This document shows, in pieces, positions 1-10,472 of a stretch of DNA of 64,000 nt. Position 1 is the first letter of the stretch, and the number at the start of each line of letters is the position of its first letter. Under the pieces are notes generated by a model that saw only the letters and a list, made by a program, of their open reading frames with translations, was not told the origin of the DNA and searched no databases. Source of the stretch: Enterobacter hormaechei subsp. hoffmannii (GTDB lineage: Bacteria > Pseudomonadota > Gammaproteobacteria > Enterobacterales > Enterobacteriaceae); the NCBI RefSeq assembly GCF_001729745.1, contig NZ_CP017186.1:3968001-4032000 (forward strand), read 5' to 3'. The position numbers and the translations under genes are program-made.

Positions 1-164
1 ATGATGGTGGCACCCGCGTTGATCATTAAATTCGCGTGTTTAACCGCGTCGATAAGCGAGTTATGCGTGCCGCCGTCAGAGAAGGAATCAGGCGTGACAT
101 TCAGGATCCCCATCACATGCGGATGTGAAAGGTCGAGATGCGAGTCCTGGGCGAAGAGTTTCAT
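1..164 (-). CDS. folP: Dihydropteroate synthase, N-terminal part only
   Basis: Partial gene: the start codon is the complement of positions 162-164 and the reading frame runs off the left edge of the window. The visible 54 residues start MKLFAQDSHLDLSHPH and continue through the family signature GILNVTPDSFSDGG. DHPS condenses para-aminobenzoate with hydroxymethyldihydropterin diphosphate in folate synthesis and is the sulfonamide target. It lies just downstream of ftsH on the same strand, as in E. coli (ftsH-folP-glmM), with a hairpin between them. The rest of the protein, including most of the active site, is not visible. Confidence 0.93.
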   Translation of the reverse strand, partial: MKLFAQDSHLDLSHPHVMGILNVTPDSFSDGGTHNSLIDAVKHANLMINAGATI

Positions 165-199
165 GGCTAAATCCCTGTTATTTTCATGGTTATATAAAA

Positions 200-230
200 A
201 AGAAAAACCCCGGAGCACGCTCCAGGGTTT
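200..230 (-). terminator. Rho-independent terminator downstream of ftsH
   Basis: Read on the minus strand, AAACCC and GGAGC pair with CTCC and GGGTTT around a short loop, followed by a T-rich run. It lies between the ftsH stop codon and the folP start, so it may act as a partial terminator that lowers folP expression relative to ftsH. Confidence 0.75.
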
Positions 231-262
231 GATGTACAGACAAACGCTTCAACAGCAGTGAC

Positions 263-2206
263 TTACTTGTCGCCCAACTGCTCTGACATGGTGTTGCCCG
301 GGTTTGGCGTACGCGGTTCATCGACCGGACGCGGTGCACGCGGGGTGCCATTGTTGTCAGAATTGTTAGACGCGCCTGGGTCTTCCCAGCCTGCTGGCGG
401 ACGCACTTCGCGGCGAGCCATCAGGTCGTCAATCTGCGGCGCATCGATGGTCTCATATTTCATGAGCGCATCTTTCATCGAATGCAGGATGTCCATATTG
501 TCATTCAGGATCTGACGGGCGCGAGCGTAGTTACGCTCAATCAGCGCTTTCACTTCCTGGTCGATGATACGAGCCGTTTCATCGGACATATGTTTCGCTT
601 TTGCCACGGAGCGGCCCAGGAATACTTCGCCCTCTTCTTCTGCATAGAGCAGCGGACCGAGTTTGTCGGAGAAGCCCCACTGGGTCACCATGTTACGTGC
701 CAGGTTTGTCGCCACTTTAATATCGTTCGACGCACCGGTGGAAACATGTTCCGCACCGTAGATGATCTCTTCTGCCAGACGACCGCCGTACAGGGTTGAA
801 ATCTGACTTTCCAGCTTCTGACGGCTGGCGCTGATCGCGTCGCCTTCAGGCAGGAAGAAGGTCACACCCAACGCACGACCGCGTGGAATGATCGTCACCT
901 TGTGTACCGGATCGTGTTCCGGCACCAGACGACCGATAATCGCGTGGCCCGCTTCGTGATATGCCGTGGACTCTTTCTGCGCTTCCGTCATCACCATGGA
1001 GCGACGTTCCGCACCCATCATGATTTTGTCTTTCGCTTTCTCAAATTCCACCATGGACACTACACGCTTGTTACCGCGAGCGGCAAACAGTGCTGCCTCG
1101 TTGACCAGGTTAGCCAGATCCGCACCGGAGAAGCCTGGAGTACCACGCGCGATGATTGCCGCGTCGATATCTGGTGCCAGCGGTACGCGACGCATATGCA
1201 CTTTCAGGATCTGTTCACGACCACGAACATCCGGCAGACCGACCACAACCTGACGGTCGAAACGGCCTGGACGCAGCAGCGCAGGGTCGAGTACGTCTGG
1301 ACGGTTAGTTGCCGCGATAACGATGATACCTTCGTTACCTTCAAAGCCGTCCATTTCAACCAGCATCTGGTTCAGGGTCTGCTCACGTTCATCGTGACCA
1401 CCGCCCAGGCCTGCGCCACGCTGGCGGCCAACGGCGTCGATTTCATCGATGAAGATGATGCACGGTGCTGCCTTCTTAGCCTGCTCGAACATGTCACGCA
1501 CACGAGATGCACCGACACCCACGAACATTTCAACGAAGTCAGAACCTGAAATAGTAAAGAACGGGACCTTCGCTTCACCCGCGATGGCTTTTGCCAGCAG
1601 GGTTTTACCGGTACCCGGAGGGCCGACCATCAGGACGCCTTTCGGGATCTTACCGCCCAGTTTCTGGAAACGGCTCGGCTCGCGCAGGTATTCAACCAGT
1701 TCACCCACCTCTTCTTTTGCTTCGTCACAACCTGCTACGTCAGCAAAGGTGGTCTTGATCTGGTCTTCCGTCAGCATACGCGCCTTGCTCTTACCGAACG
1801 ACATGGCACCTTTGCCACCACCGCCCTGCATCTGGCGCATAAAGAAGATCCAGACACCGATAAGAAGCAGCATCGGGAACCAGGAAATGAAGATAGAAGC
1901 CAACAGGCTTGGTTCTTCCGGCGGCTCGCCTACCACTTTGACGTTTTTGGTCAGAAGGTTATCAAGCAGCTTAGGATCGTTCACCGGGATGTAAGTCGTG
2001 TAACGGTTACTATCTTTCTTGGTAACGTTGATCTCACGTCCGTTGATACGCGCTTCGCGAACCTGGTCCTGATTGACCTCTTGCAGGAAGGTAGAATAAT
2101 CCACCTTGCGGCCATTCGACTCGCTGGGCCCAAAGCTCTGGAAAACTGACATCAGCACAACGGCAATGACCAGCCAGAGTATTAGGTTTTTCGCCATGTC
2201 ACTCAA
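263..2206 (-). CDS. ftsH: ATP-dependent zinc metalloprotease FtsH
   Basis: Membrane-anchored AAA+ protease that degrades LpxC, sigma-32, lambda CII-type proteins and unassembled membrane proteins; it acts as a hexamer at the inner membrane. Two N-terminal membrane segments (about residues 8-25 and 100-120) flank a periplasmic domain. They are followed by Walker A GPPGTGKT, Walker B IIFIDEID, the AAA second region of homology and the zinc site HEAGH near residue 417. The Pro/Asn-rich tail ends in EQLGDK. The 647-residue form uses a TTG start with GAGG 8 bases upstream. The E. coli-style start (MAKN) is an ATG three codons later, at 2197. Either start leaves all domains intact. Confidence 0.97.
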   Translation of the reverse strand: MSDMAKNLILWLVIAVVLMSVFQSFGPSESNGRKVDYSTFLQEVNQDQVREARINGREINVTKKDSNRYTTYIPVNDPKLLDNLLTKNVKVVGEPPEEPSLLASIFISWFPMLLLIGVWIFFMRQMQGGGGKGAMSFGKSKARMLTEDQIKTTFADVAGCDEAKEEVGELVEYLREPSRFQKLGGKIPKGVLMVGPPGTGKTLLAKAIAGEAKVPFFTISGSDFVEMFVGVGASRVRDMFEQAKKAAPCIIFIDEIDAVGRQRGAGLGGGHDEREQTLNQMLVEMDGFEGNEGIIVIAATNRPDVLDPALLRPGRFDRQVVVGLPDVRGREQILKVHMRRVPLAPDIDAAIIARGTPGFSGADLANLVNEAALFAARGNKRVVSMVEFEKAKDKIMMGAERRSMVMTEAQKESTAYHEAGHAIIGRLVPEHDPVHKVTIIPRGRALGVTFFLPEGDAISASRQKLESQISTLYGGRLAEEIIYGAEHVSTGASNDIKVATNLARNMVTQWGFSDKLGPLLYAEEEGEVFLGRSVAKAKHMSDETARIIDQEVKALIERNYARARQILNDNMDILHSMKDALMKYETIDAPQIDDLMARREVRPPAGWEDPGASNNSDNNGTPRAPRPVDEPRTPNPGNTMSEQLGDK

Positions 2207-2299
2207 GGGATTAACCTCATATTACAACTGTGTTAAAAACAGCGTCAGGATACTCTATATCCAGTTTCATTCAAACTTTCGCCTGAAATCTACCGGTTA

Positions 2300-2926
2300 T
2301 CATTTTCGCCCGGTCGCTACAATATACACTTCACGGGAACGGGCCCGGGAAGAGTCCGGCTTACGAACTTTGACCTTCGCAAACAGGGAGCGAATTTCCT
2401 TAAGATACTCCTCGAAACCTTCGCCCTGAAACACCTTCACAACAAAACTACCACCAGGCGCTAGTACATCACGACACATTTCTAACGCTAGTTCCACCAG
2501 ATACATGGCGCGGGGGATATCCACCGCCGGTGTTCCACACATATTTGGTGCCATATCCGACATGACAACCTGGACCTTACTGTCACCTACACGATCAAGT
2601 AATGCTTTAAGCACTAATTCATCACGAAAGTCGCCCTGAAGGAAGTCGACACCGACGATGGGATCCATTGGTAAAAGATCGCATGCGATGATTCGGCCCG
2701 TTCCGCCGATCTGCGTAACCGCATACTGGGACCATCCGCCAGGTGCCGCACCGAGGTCGACCACCGTCATTCCCGGTTTAAAAAGTTTGTCACTTTGCTG
2801 TATTTCATCAAGTTTAAACCAGGCGCGGGAACGTAACCCCTTTTTCTGCGCCTGTTGAACATATTTATCGCTAAAGTGTTCCTGAAGCCAGCGGCTGGAG
2901 CTGGCAGAACGCTTTTTACCTGTCAT
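2300..2926 (-). CDS. rlmE: 23S rRNA (uridine2552-2'-O)-methyltransferase
   Basis: FtsJ/RrmJ family enzyme that methylates the 2'-hydroxyl of U2552 in the 23S A-loop during 50S assembly, using S-adenosylmethionine. 208 residues, against 209 in E. coli. The SAM-binding motif [13 protein letters not shown] is clear. The catalytic KDKE set is recognisable: K38 in SRAWFKL, the Asp in VMSDMAPN, the Lys in [10 protein letters not shown], and a C-terminal Glu in REVYIV. It lies 93 bases upstream of ftsH on the same strand; an rlmE-ftsH transcriptional unit is known in E. coli, where both are heat-shock genes. Confidence 0.97.
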   Translation of the reverse strand: MTGKKRSASSSRWLQEHFSDKYVQQAQKKGLRSRAWFKLDEIQQSDKLFKPGMTVVDLGAAPGGWSQYAVTQIGGTGRIIACDLLPMDPIVGVDFLQGDFRDELVLKALLDRVGDSKVQVVMSDMAPNMCGTPAVDIPRAMYLVELALEMCRDVLAPGGSFVVKVFQGEGFEEYLKEIRSLFAKVKVRKPDSSRARSREVYIVATGRK

Positions 2927-3053
2927 TTAACATTTCCGTCCTGGTTCATCGTTACTTGCCTGTGACGTAAATTTCTACGCAGCTATTTGGCGATATTAGG
3001 GAGATGGCGGTAGAATGAACCGTTTTCAATCCCAACGTAAGCAAAAATATACG

Positions 3054-3347
3054 ATGAATCTGAGTACTAAACAAAAACAGCACCTTAAAGGTCTGGCACA
3101 TCCGCTCAAGCCTGTAGTGATGCTTGGCAACAATGGTTTGACCGAAGGGGTGCTTGCCGAGATTGAACAAGCGCTGGAACACCACGAGCTGATCAAGGTG
3201 AAAATCGCCTCTGAAGACAGAGACACTAAAAACCTGATCGTGGAAGCCATCGTGCGCGAAACCGGCGCCTGTAATGTACAGGTCATCGGTAAAACGCTGG
3301 TGCTCTATCGCCCATCTAAAGAGCGCAAAATCTCGCTGCCACGTTAA
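3054..3347 (+). CDS. yhbY: RNA-binding CRM-domain protein YhbY
   Basis: 97-residue CRM-domain protein that associates with pre-50S ribosomal particles in E. coli; its exact role in assembly is not settled. The fold is shown by the basic N-terminus, LKPVVMLGNNGLT (GxxG-like loop, here GNNG) and the closing KTLVLYRPSKERK. The ATG at 3054 was chosen because the protein from there matches the known E. coli start MNLSTKQKQ; an in-frame extension to 3015 has no support. It is divergent from rlmE, with a shared promoter region of about 127 bases, and is followed by a strong bidirectional hairpin. Confidence 0.93.
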   Translation: MNLSTKQKQHLKGLAHPLKPVVMLGNNGLTEGVLAEIEQALEHHELIKVKIASEDRDTKNLIVEAIVRETGACNVQVIGKTLVLYRPSKERKISLPR

Positions 3348-3433
3348 GGATATCCTGAATCAAACACATTTTCTGTGTGAAACGAGGGATTTCTTTCAGC
3401 AGGCGAGCAAAATGCCATGCTCCTTGAGTTGAT

Positions 3434-3460
3434 AAAAGGCCGCTATGCGGCCTTTTTCTT
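3434..3460. terminator. Bidirectional terminator between yhbY and greA
   Basis: AAAAGGCCGC-TAT-GCGGCCTTTT is a perfect 10-bp stem followed by T-rich sequence on the plus strand and preceded by A's. It can therefore terminate yhbY (plus) and greA (minus), which converge here. Confidence 0.88.
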
Positions 3461-3498
3461 TTCTTTACAATGTATCAACATCTTAGAAGAGAAGCGAA

Positions 3499-3975
3499 TT
3501 ACAGGTATTCAACCTTAATAATTTCGTATTCCACTTCGCCACCCGGGGTGCGGATAATCACAACATCATCCTGCTCTTTGCCAATCAGGCCGCGAGCAAT
3601 CGGGGAGTTCACCGAAATCAGGTTCTGTTTGAAGTCCGCTTCATCATCACCCACGATGCGATAGGTTTGCTCTTCGTCGTTGTCCAGATTCAGGACGGTG
3701 ACGGTAGAGCCAAAGATCACGCGACCGTTGTTTGGCATTTTAGTGATATCGATAACCTGCGCGTTGGACAGTTTCGCTTCGATATCTTTGATGCGCCCCT
3801 CGCAGAAACCCTGCTGCTCACGCGCCGCGTGGTATTCAGCATTCTCTTTCAGGTCGCCATGCTCACGCGCATCCGCGATAGCGGCGATGATTTCAGGGCG
3901 ACGTACGGATTTCAGAAAATCCAGCTCTTCGCGCAGTTTTTCGGCACCACGTAAGGTCATCGGAATAGCTTGCAT
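3499..3975 (-). CDS. greA: Transcript cleavage factor GreA
   Basis: Rescues backtracked RNA polymerase by stimulating cleavage of the nascent RNA 3' end through the secondary channel. 158 residues, the usual length. The N-terminal half is a coiled coil ([42 protein letters not shown]) whose tip carries the acidic D-E pair (GDLKENAEY) that positions the catalytic metal. The C-terminal half is the globular FKBP-like domain ending in [14 protein letters not shown]. The start lies next to a leader with a terminator hairpin (see the GraL-like entry). Confidence 0.97.
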   Translation of the reverse strand: MQAIPMTLRGAEKLREELDFLKSVRRPEIIAAIADAREHGDLKENAEYHAAREQQGFCEGRIKDIEAKLSNAQVIDITKMPNNGRVIFGSTVTVLNLDNDEEQTYRIVGDDEADFKQNLISVNSPIARGLIGKEQDDVVIIRTPGGEVEYEIIKVEYL

Positions 3976-4019
3976 TTGTTATACCTCTTAAACATTCCTG
4001 TTGGGAGCAGTGTTCCCTG

Positions 4020-4125
4020 CTCCAGCCCACCTGAACAGGCCAGAAGCAAAAAGAAAACCGACCCGGGAGCAACGCCCCAGGTCAGCAGCAATTTTTCAAT
4101 TTGATACGCATTTTACCGCGAAGTT
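4020..4125 (-). ncRNA. graL: GraL-like greA leader RNA
   Basis: In E. coli the greA leader contains an early terminator that produces the GraL small RNA array. The same arrangement is visible here. On the minus strand a stem GACCTGGGGC-GTT-GCTCCCGGGTC (with two G-U pairs) is followed by GGTTTTCTTTTT, all inside the greA 5' leader, roughly 75-110 bases upstream of the greA start codon. A second hairpin (GGAGCAG with CTGCTCC) lies between it and the coding region. The 5' end is not determined and the boundaries given are approximate. Confidence 0.6.
4046..4083 (-). terminator. Leader terminator (attenuator) of greA
   Basis: The 10-bp stem covers 4060-4083. Its U-tract corresponds to positions 4048-4058 on the plus strand (AAAAAGAAAA). 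Because it lies before greA rather than after a gene, it should act as an attenuator, with partial read-through feeding greA. Confidence 0.75.
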
Positions 4126-4203
4126 CACTATGGGTCATCGTTTACTTTACAGTGCCATGCACCGTAGTATGACGGTTTGTTTTCGGGTTGTTAGCGCGAG
4201 ATT

Positions 4204-5637
4204 ATGCGATTTTCCAGTTTTATCATCGGATTGACTACCAGTATAACGTTCACCGTTCAGGCCGCGAATGTTGATGAGTACATTAATCAACTGCCCGCCG
4301 GCGCGAACCTTGCCCTGATGGTGCAGAAGGTTGGCGCGCAGGCTCCCGAGATTGACTATCACAGTCAACAGATGGCGCTGCCTGCCAGTACCCAGAAGGT
4401 GATCACTGCCCTCGCCGCCCTGCTCCAGCTCGGGCCTGACTTCCGTTTTACTACCACCCTTGAAACCAGAGGTAACGTTGAGGGTGGCGAACTGAAAGGC
4501 GATCTTATCGCCCGTTTTGGTGGCGATCCCACCTTTAAGCGCCAGGATGTCCGCAACATGGTGGCGGTACTGAAAAAATCCGGCGTAACAAAAATTGATG
4601 GCAACGTGCTGATCGACACCTCCATTTTCGCCAGCCACGATAAAGCGCCTGGCTGGCCATGGAACGACATGACGCAGTGCTTTAGCGCCCCGCCAGCCGC
4701 CGCCATCGTTGACCGTAACTGCTTCTCCGTATCGCTTTACAGCGCGCCAAAACCCAATGACTTAGCGTTTATCCGCGTGGCGTCTTACTACCCGGTCACG
4801 ATGTTCAGCCAGGTGCGGACGCTGGCGAAAGGCTCCCCGGAGGCACAGTATTGTGAGCTCGACGTGGTACCGGGCGATCTCAATCGCTATACGCTCACCG
4901 GCTGCCTGACCCAGCGGGCCGATCCCCTCCCGCTGGCCTTTGCCATTCAGGATGGCGCAGGCTATGCCGGTGCCATTTTTAAAGATGAACTGAAGCAGGC
5001 GGGCATAACCTACACCGGAACGCTGCTGCGCCAGACGCAGGTGAATGAACCAGGCACGGTGATTGCCAGCAAACAGTCCGCGCCACTGCATGATTTGCTT
5101 AAGATTATGCTGAAAAAGTCGGATAACATGATTGCCGACACGGTGTTCCGTATGATCGGGCACGCGCGCTTTGGTGTGCCAGGAACCTGGCGGGCCGGTT
5201 CTGATGCCGTACGTCAGATCCTGCGCCAGCAGGCGGGTATCGATCTGGGCAATACGATCGCTGTCGACGGTTCCGGTTTATCGCGCCATAACCTGATCTC
5301 ACCGGCCACCATGATGCAGGTGTTGCAGTACATCGCTCAGCATGACGCTGAGCTAAACTTTATTACAATGCTGCCGCTCGCCGGACACGATGGGTCACTT
5401 CAGTACCGTGCGGGCCTTCACGCTGCAGGCGTGGATGGCAAAGTGTCAGCCAAAACGGGTTCCCTGCAGGGCGTTTACAACCTTGCCGGTTTTATCACGA
5501 CAGCCAGCGGGCAACGCATGGCCTTTGTGCAGTATCTGTCCGGCTATGCCGTCGAACCGGCTGACCAGCGCAATCGTCGTATTCCACTGGTGCGTTTCGA
5601 AAGCAGGCTCTATAAGGACATCTACCAGAATAACTAG
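4204..5637 (+). CDS. dacB: D-alanyl-D-alanine carboxypeptidase/endopeptidase PBP4
   Basis: Periplasmic class C penicillin-binding protein that cleaves the terminal D-Ala and D-Ala-mDAP cross-bridges of peptidoglycan. 477 residues, same as E. coli. A signal peptide of about 20 residues ends at VQA. The three catalytic motifs are intact: SxxK at S62 (STQK), SxN at S306 (SDN) and KTG at K417. The insert domains II and III typical of PBP4 account for the long spacing between the first two motifs. The next gene starts two bases after the stop codon, so dacB is probably co-transcribed with the two-component pair, an arrangement not present in E. coli K-12. Confidence 0.96.
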   Translation: MRFSSFIIGLTTSITFTVQAANVDEYINQLPAGANLALMVQKVGAQAPEIDYHSQQMALPASTQKVITALAALLQLGPDFRFTTTLETRGNVEGGELKGDLIARFGGDPTFKRQDVRNMVAVLKKSGVTKIDGNVLIDTSIFASHDKAPGWPWNDMTQCFSAPPAAAIVDRNCFSVSLYSAPKPNDLAFIRVASYYPVTMFSQVRTLAKGSPEAQYCELDVVPGDLNRYTLTGCLTQRADPLPLAFAIQDGAGYAGAIFKDELKQAGITYTGTLLRQTQVNEPGTVIASKQSAPLHDLLKIMLKKSDNMIADTVFRMIGHARFGVPGTWRAGSDAVRQILRQQAGIDLGNTIAVDGSGLSRHNLISPATMMQVLQYIAQHDAELNFITMLPLAGHDGSLQYRAGLHAAGVDGKVSAKTGSLQGVYNLAGFITTASGQRMAFVQYLSGYAVEPADQRNRRIPLVRFESRLYKDIYQNN

Positions 5638-5639
5638 CG

Positions 5640-6302
5640 ATGAAACTACTGATAGTTGAAGACGATCTGTTATTACAGGAAGGGTTAGCGCTGGCGCTGG
5701 GGAATGAGGGCTACGCCCTGGATTGTGCCGCCACGGCGGCTGAAGCAGATGCCTTGATCCAGAGCGGAGAATACAGCCTTGTGATCCTGGATTTGGGACT
5801 GCCGGATAAAGACGGCGCGACGCTGCTCTGCCAGTGGCGTCGTCGCGGAGTGGAGAATCCCGTATTGATTCTTACCGCCCGCGATGCCATTGAAGACAGA
5901 ATTAACGGGCTGGATTCTGGCGCTGACGATTATCTGGTAAAACCCTTCGCCCTTGCCGAGCTACAGGCTCGCGTACGGGCGTTGATCCGCCGCTATCAGG
6001 GCCACAGCGACAACCTGCTGACGGACGGGGATATCACCCTCAATCTGCAAACTCAGCAGGTGCTGCGCCAGTCTCAGCCTGTGGAAGTGACCCCAAAAGA
6101 GTTCGCTCTGCTGACGCGTCTGATCATGCGCAGCGGGCAGACCGTGCACCGTGAAACGCTGCAACAGGACATCTACTCCTGGCAGGACGATCCAGGATCA
6201 AACACGCTTGAAGTTCACATTCATAATCTGCGCCGCAAGCTCGGTAAAGATCGCATCAAAACCGTACGTGGCGTGGGTTACCGTCTGGAGAGCCAGAAAT
6301 GA
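5640..6302 (+). CDS. pmrA: OmpR-family response regulator, PmrA/BasR-like
   Basis: 220 residues. The receiver domain has the acidic pocket EDD (residues 7-9), phospho-acceptor D51 in LDLGLPD, a conserved Thr (ILTARD) and Lys (YLVKPFA). The C-terminal winged helix contains the PmrA-like stretch SNTLEVHIHNLRRKLG and TVRGVGYRL. It resembles PmrA/BasR more than QseB, but the match to PmrA looks only moderate. Direct orthology with the eptA-linked PmrA is therefore uncertain and it may be a dacB-linked paralogue. It starts immediately after dacB and overlaps the kinase gene by ATGA, so the three genes probably form one operon. Confidence 0.72.
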   Translation: MKLLIVEDDLLLQEGLALALGNEGYALDCAATAAEADALIQSGEYSLVILDLGLPDKDGATLLCQWRRRGVENPVLILTARDAIEDRINGLDSGADDYLVKPFALAELQARVRALIRRYQGHSDNLLTDGDITLNLQTQQVLRQSQPVEVTPKEFALLTRLIMRSGQTVHRETLQQDIYSWQDDPGSNTLEVHIHNLRRKLGKDRIKTVRGVGYRLESQK

Positions 6303-7342
6303 ACAGTATGCGCCGGCGATTAATGGTGTTGCTGGCGGTTATACTGCTATTTTTTCAACTGGTTAGCGTAGTCTGGCTGTGGCATGAGAGCCGCGAGCAA
6401 ATCGGTTTTCTGGTGAACGAAACATTGTCTGCGAAAGCGCGCAACAACCATGTCGAAAAAGAGATCCGCGAAGCCATTGCCTCCCTGCTGGTCCCTTCTC
6501 TGGTGATGGTCGGTTTTACCCTGTTCTTCTCATTCTGGGCCGTCACCTGGATCACCCGACCACTCAACAAACTTCGCGTCAGCCTTGCGAACCGTTCGGC
6601 GGATAATCTGACTCCCCTGCCGATGTATTCTGATATGGAAGAGATAGGCGCTGTGACCACATCGCTCAATCAACTCCTCGCCCGGCTGGATCACACTATT
6701 CAACAGGAACGCCTGTTTACCGCCGATGCGGCACACGAGTTACGTACGCCGCTTGCGGGGATCAGGCTCCATCTGGAACTGATGGCTCAGTCCGGTTCCC
6801 CTCAGGCCACGCCACTGATAAACCGGATCGATCAGTTGATGCACACGGTGGAACAGCTGCTGATGCTGGCGCGTGCCGGACAGGCGATGGCCAGCGGCCA
6901 TTACGATACCGTGAACTGGACTGAGACGATCATTGCTCCGCTTAACCTGGAGCATGAAGCCAAAGAGCATACGGTGATATGGCCGGCCCACAGCGCGCTG
7001 ACGGTTCAGGGGGACGCCGTCCTGTTACGTCTGATGCTAAGGAACCTTCTGGAGAATGCCGCCCGCTACAGCCCGGCAGGCACAACCATTGAAGTGGCAT
7101 TAACAGCGACGGAGAGCGGTACCCGGGTGAGCGTTACCGATCAGGGGCCGGGTATTGATGAGGCACACCGCCAGTCGATCACCGAACCTTTCCGACGTCT
7201 CGACCAGCGCTACGGCGGCAGCGGCCTTGGGCTGAGCATCGTACAGCGTATCGTACAGCTCCATCATGGCAATTTAACGCTGGAGAACGGCGCTGCGGGC
7301 GGCCTCATCGCCAGCTGTTGGTTACCGGCGAAAATAGGATAA
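6299..7342 (+). CDS. pmrB: Sensor histidine kinase, PmrB/BasS-like
   Basis: 347 residues. Two membrane segments (about 8-29 and 59-84) enclose a very short periplasmic loop of about 30 residues. It contains ExxE-like acidic residues (VEKEIREAI), the type of motif PmrB uses for Fe(III)/polycation sensing. A HAMP region follows, then the H-box AADAAHELRTP with H146 as phospho-acceptor, the N-box (LRNLLENAARYSP), and G-boxes DQGPGID and GGSGLGLSIV. It starts inside the regulator stop codon (ATGA) and is followed by a terminator. In PmrAB systems the targets are lipid A modification genes. None is present here, so the regulon cannot be read from context. Confidence 0.72.
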   Translation: MNSMRRRLMVLLAVILLFFQLVSVVWLWHESREQIGFLVNETLSAKARNNHVEKEIREAIASLLVPSLVMVGFTLFFSFWAVTWITRPLNKLRVSLANRSADNLTPLPMYSDMEEIGAVTTSLNQLLARLDHTIQQERLFTADAAHELRTPLAGIRLHLELMAQSGSPQATPLINRIDQLMHTVEQLLMLARAGQAMASGHYDTVNWTETIIAPLNLEHEAKEHTVIWPAHSALTVQGDAVLLRLMLRNLLENAARYSPAGTTIEVALTATESGTRVSVTDQGPGIDEAHRQSITEPFRRLDQRYGGSGLGLSIVQRIVQLHHGNLTLENGAAGGLIASCWLPAKIG

Positions 7343-7344
7343 AA

Positions 7345-7367
7345 AAAGCCCCGTTAAGGGGCTTTAT
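7345..7367. terminator. Terminator between the pmrB-like gene and obgE
   Basis: AAAGCCCC-GTTAA-GGGGCTTT stem with A/T flanks on both sides; it serves the two convergent genes. Confidence 0.88.
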
Positions 7368-7374
7368 ACTGAAG

Positions 7375-8565
<1,191 letters not shown>

Positions 8566-9531
8566 TCATTCGCCTGAGCGGGGGACTATTACAACCGCTT
8601 CATTTTTGCGCCAACGCCCCCAGAGACGATGACCAATGGCGGAATACATCGCGCCCGCAACCACGACAAACGCACCGAGATAACCCAACAGGTTGAGCAT
8701 CGGCTTGACGAAGACATCGGGCCAGGCCATTGATAACAAATCTGAAAATAACAGCGTAAACAGCGGGGTAAGCGTGATTAAGGCGCTAACCTGTGCTGCC
8801 TGCCAGCGCGCCATAGCTTCAGCCAGCGCGCCATAACCGACCAGCGTGTTCAGCCCACAAAAAATGAGGCACGCCAGTTGCCAGTCGCTGAGCTGGGTAA
8901 TCACCCCCGGCTTAGCTAACGGCAATAATGCCAGTGTACACAAAGTGTACAGCAAAAAGAGGATCTGCTGTGAGGCAAGACGACGCAATAACACCTTTTG
9001 CGCGACGCCATAACTCACCCAGACCGTTGCTGCACCCACCCCAAAAATGACACCCCAGGTGTAATCCGTCAGGCGGGTAAAAATCTCGATCAGACTGGTG
9101 TTAAAGAACATCACCAGACCGCAAAGCAACATGCTTGCCCCGATGATCTGCGTACCGCGCATCTTCTCCTTGAGGATGAATACGCTGGCGACCATCATGC
9201 CGACCGGTGATAGCTGACCAATCACCTGAGACGCTGTAGGGCTAAGATATTGCAGGGAAGAGCTGAACAGAATGAAGTTACCGAACAGACCGCCCGTCGC
9301 GATAGCCAATAACACCAGCCAGCGCGGTTTTCGGAAGATGCGCAGCGGTGGCAGCTTACCTTTGACGGCCAGAATGGCGCCCAGGCCTATACTTGCCATC
9401 AGGAAGCGATAAAACACCACCGTGGGCGGTTCCATCACTTCCAGTACCTGCTTCATTGCAATTGGCAGTGCACCCCAGCACATCGCGGTAGTGAGCGCCA
9501 AAAGAATACCAATGCCGGCCTGCTGCTTCAT
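8566..9531 (-). CDS. yhbE: EamA/DMT-family inner-membrane transporter YhbE
   Basis: 321-residue protein of the drug/metabolite transporter superfamily, with two EamA repeats and about ten hydrophobic helices; its substrate is unknown. The start was set at the ATG at 9531 (MKQQAGIGILLALTT), which matches the E. coli protein. The longer frame to 9588 would read through the rpmA terminator. It lies between rpmA and obgE, 15 bases before obgE, so it is probably translated from the ribosomal-protein transcript that reads through and/or its own promoter. Confidence 0.93.
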   Translation of the reverse strand: MKQQAGIGILLALTTAMCWGALPIAMKQVLEVMEPPTVVFYRFLMASIGLGAILAVKGKLPPLRIFRKPRWLVLLAIATGGLFGNFILFSSSLQYLSPTASQVIGQLSPVGMMVASVFILKEKMRGTQIIGASMLLCGLVMFFNTSLIEIFTRLTDYTWGVIFGVGAATVWVSYGVAQKVLLRRLASQQILFLLYTLCTLALLPLAKPGVITQLSDWQLACLIFCGLNTLVGYGALAEAMARWQAAQVSALITLTPLFTLLFSDLLSMAWPDVFVKPMLNLLGYLGAFVVVAGAMYSAIGHRLWGRWRKNEAVVIVPRSGE

Positions 9532-9570
9532 GCCCGTTTTCCCTACAGAAAATTTTCCGGGTTTCCAATG

Positions 9571-9603
9571 TAAAAAGCCCCGCAACACGTTGCGGGGCTT
9601 TAA
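9571..9603 (-). terminator. Terminator downstream of rpmA
   Basis: Minus-strand AAAGCCCCGCAAC-GTG-TTGCGGGGCTTTTT, an uninterrupted stem with a T-tract. It separates rplU-rpmA from yhbE-obgE and must be partly read through if they share a transcript. Confidence 0.85.
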
Positions 9604-9626
9604 TCCGTTACCGGACCGAGAAAACC

Positions 9627-9884
<258 letters not shown>

Positions 9885-9903
9885 TTAAATCTCTCCTCAG
9901 GTC

Positions 9904-10269
<366 letters not shown>

Positions 10270-10285
10270 TCACAATAGGGCGCGA

Positions 10286-10314
10286 ATATTACGCAAAACG
10301 CGAGCCTTTGACAA
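10286..10314 (-). promoter_or_regulatory. Sigma-70 promoter of rplU-rpmA
   Basis: On the minus strand, TTGTCA (-35, 10309-10314) and TAATAT (-10, 10286-10291) are separated by exactly 17 bases. They are followed by a GC-rich start region (TCGCGCCC), as expected for a stringently controlled ribosomal-protein promoter. It is the best promoter match in the divergent rplU-ispB region. Confidence 0.75.
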
Positions 10315-10472
10315 GTGCTACCATCAATACATGAAGAAAAAAAACACAACACGTACGGTAACGTTTATCTGAGCCATTTTTTCAGTACAATCAGCAATAC
10401 TATTTATAAACCGAAACCCTTTGTGTACCCATCTCGTGTGGGATAAACAGGATAAAAAGCCCGGCTTTTGCG

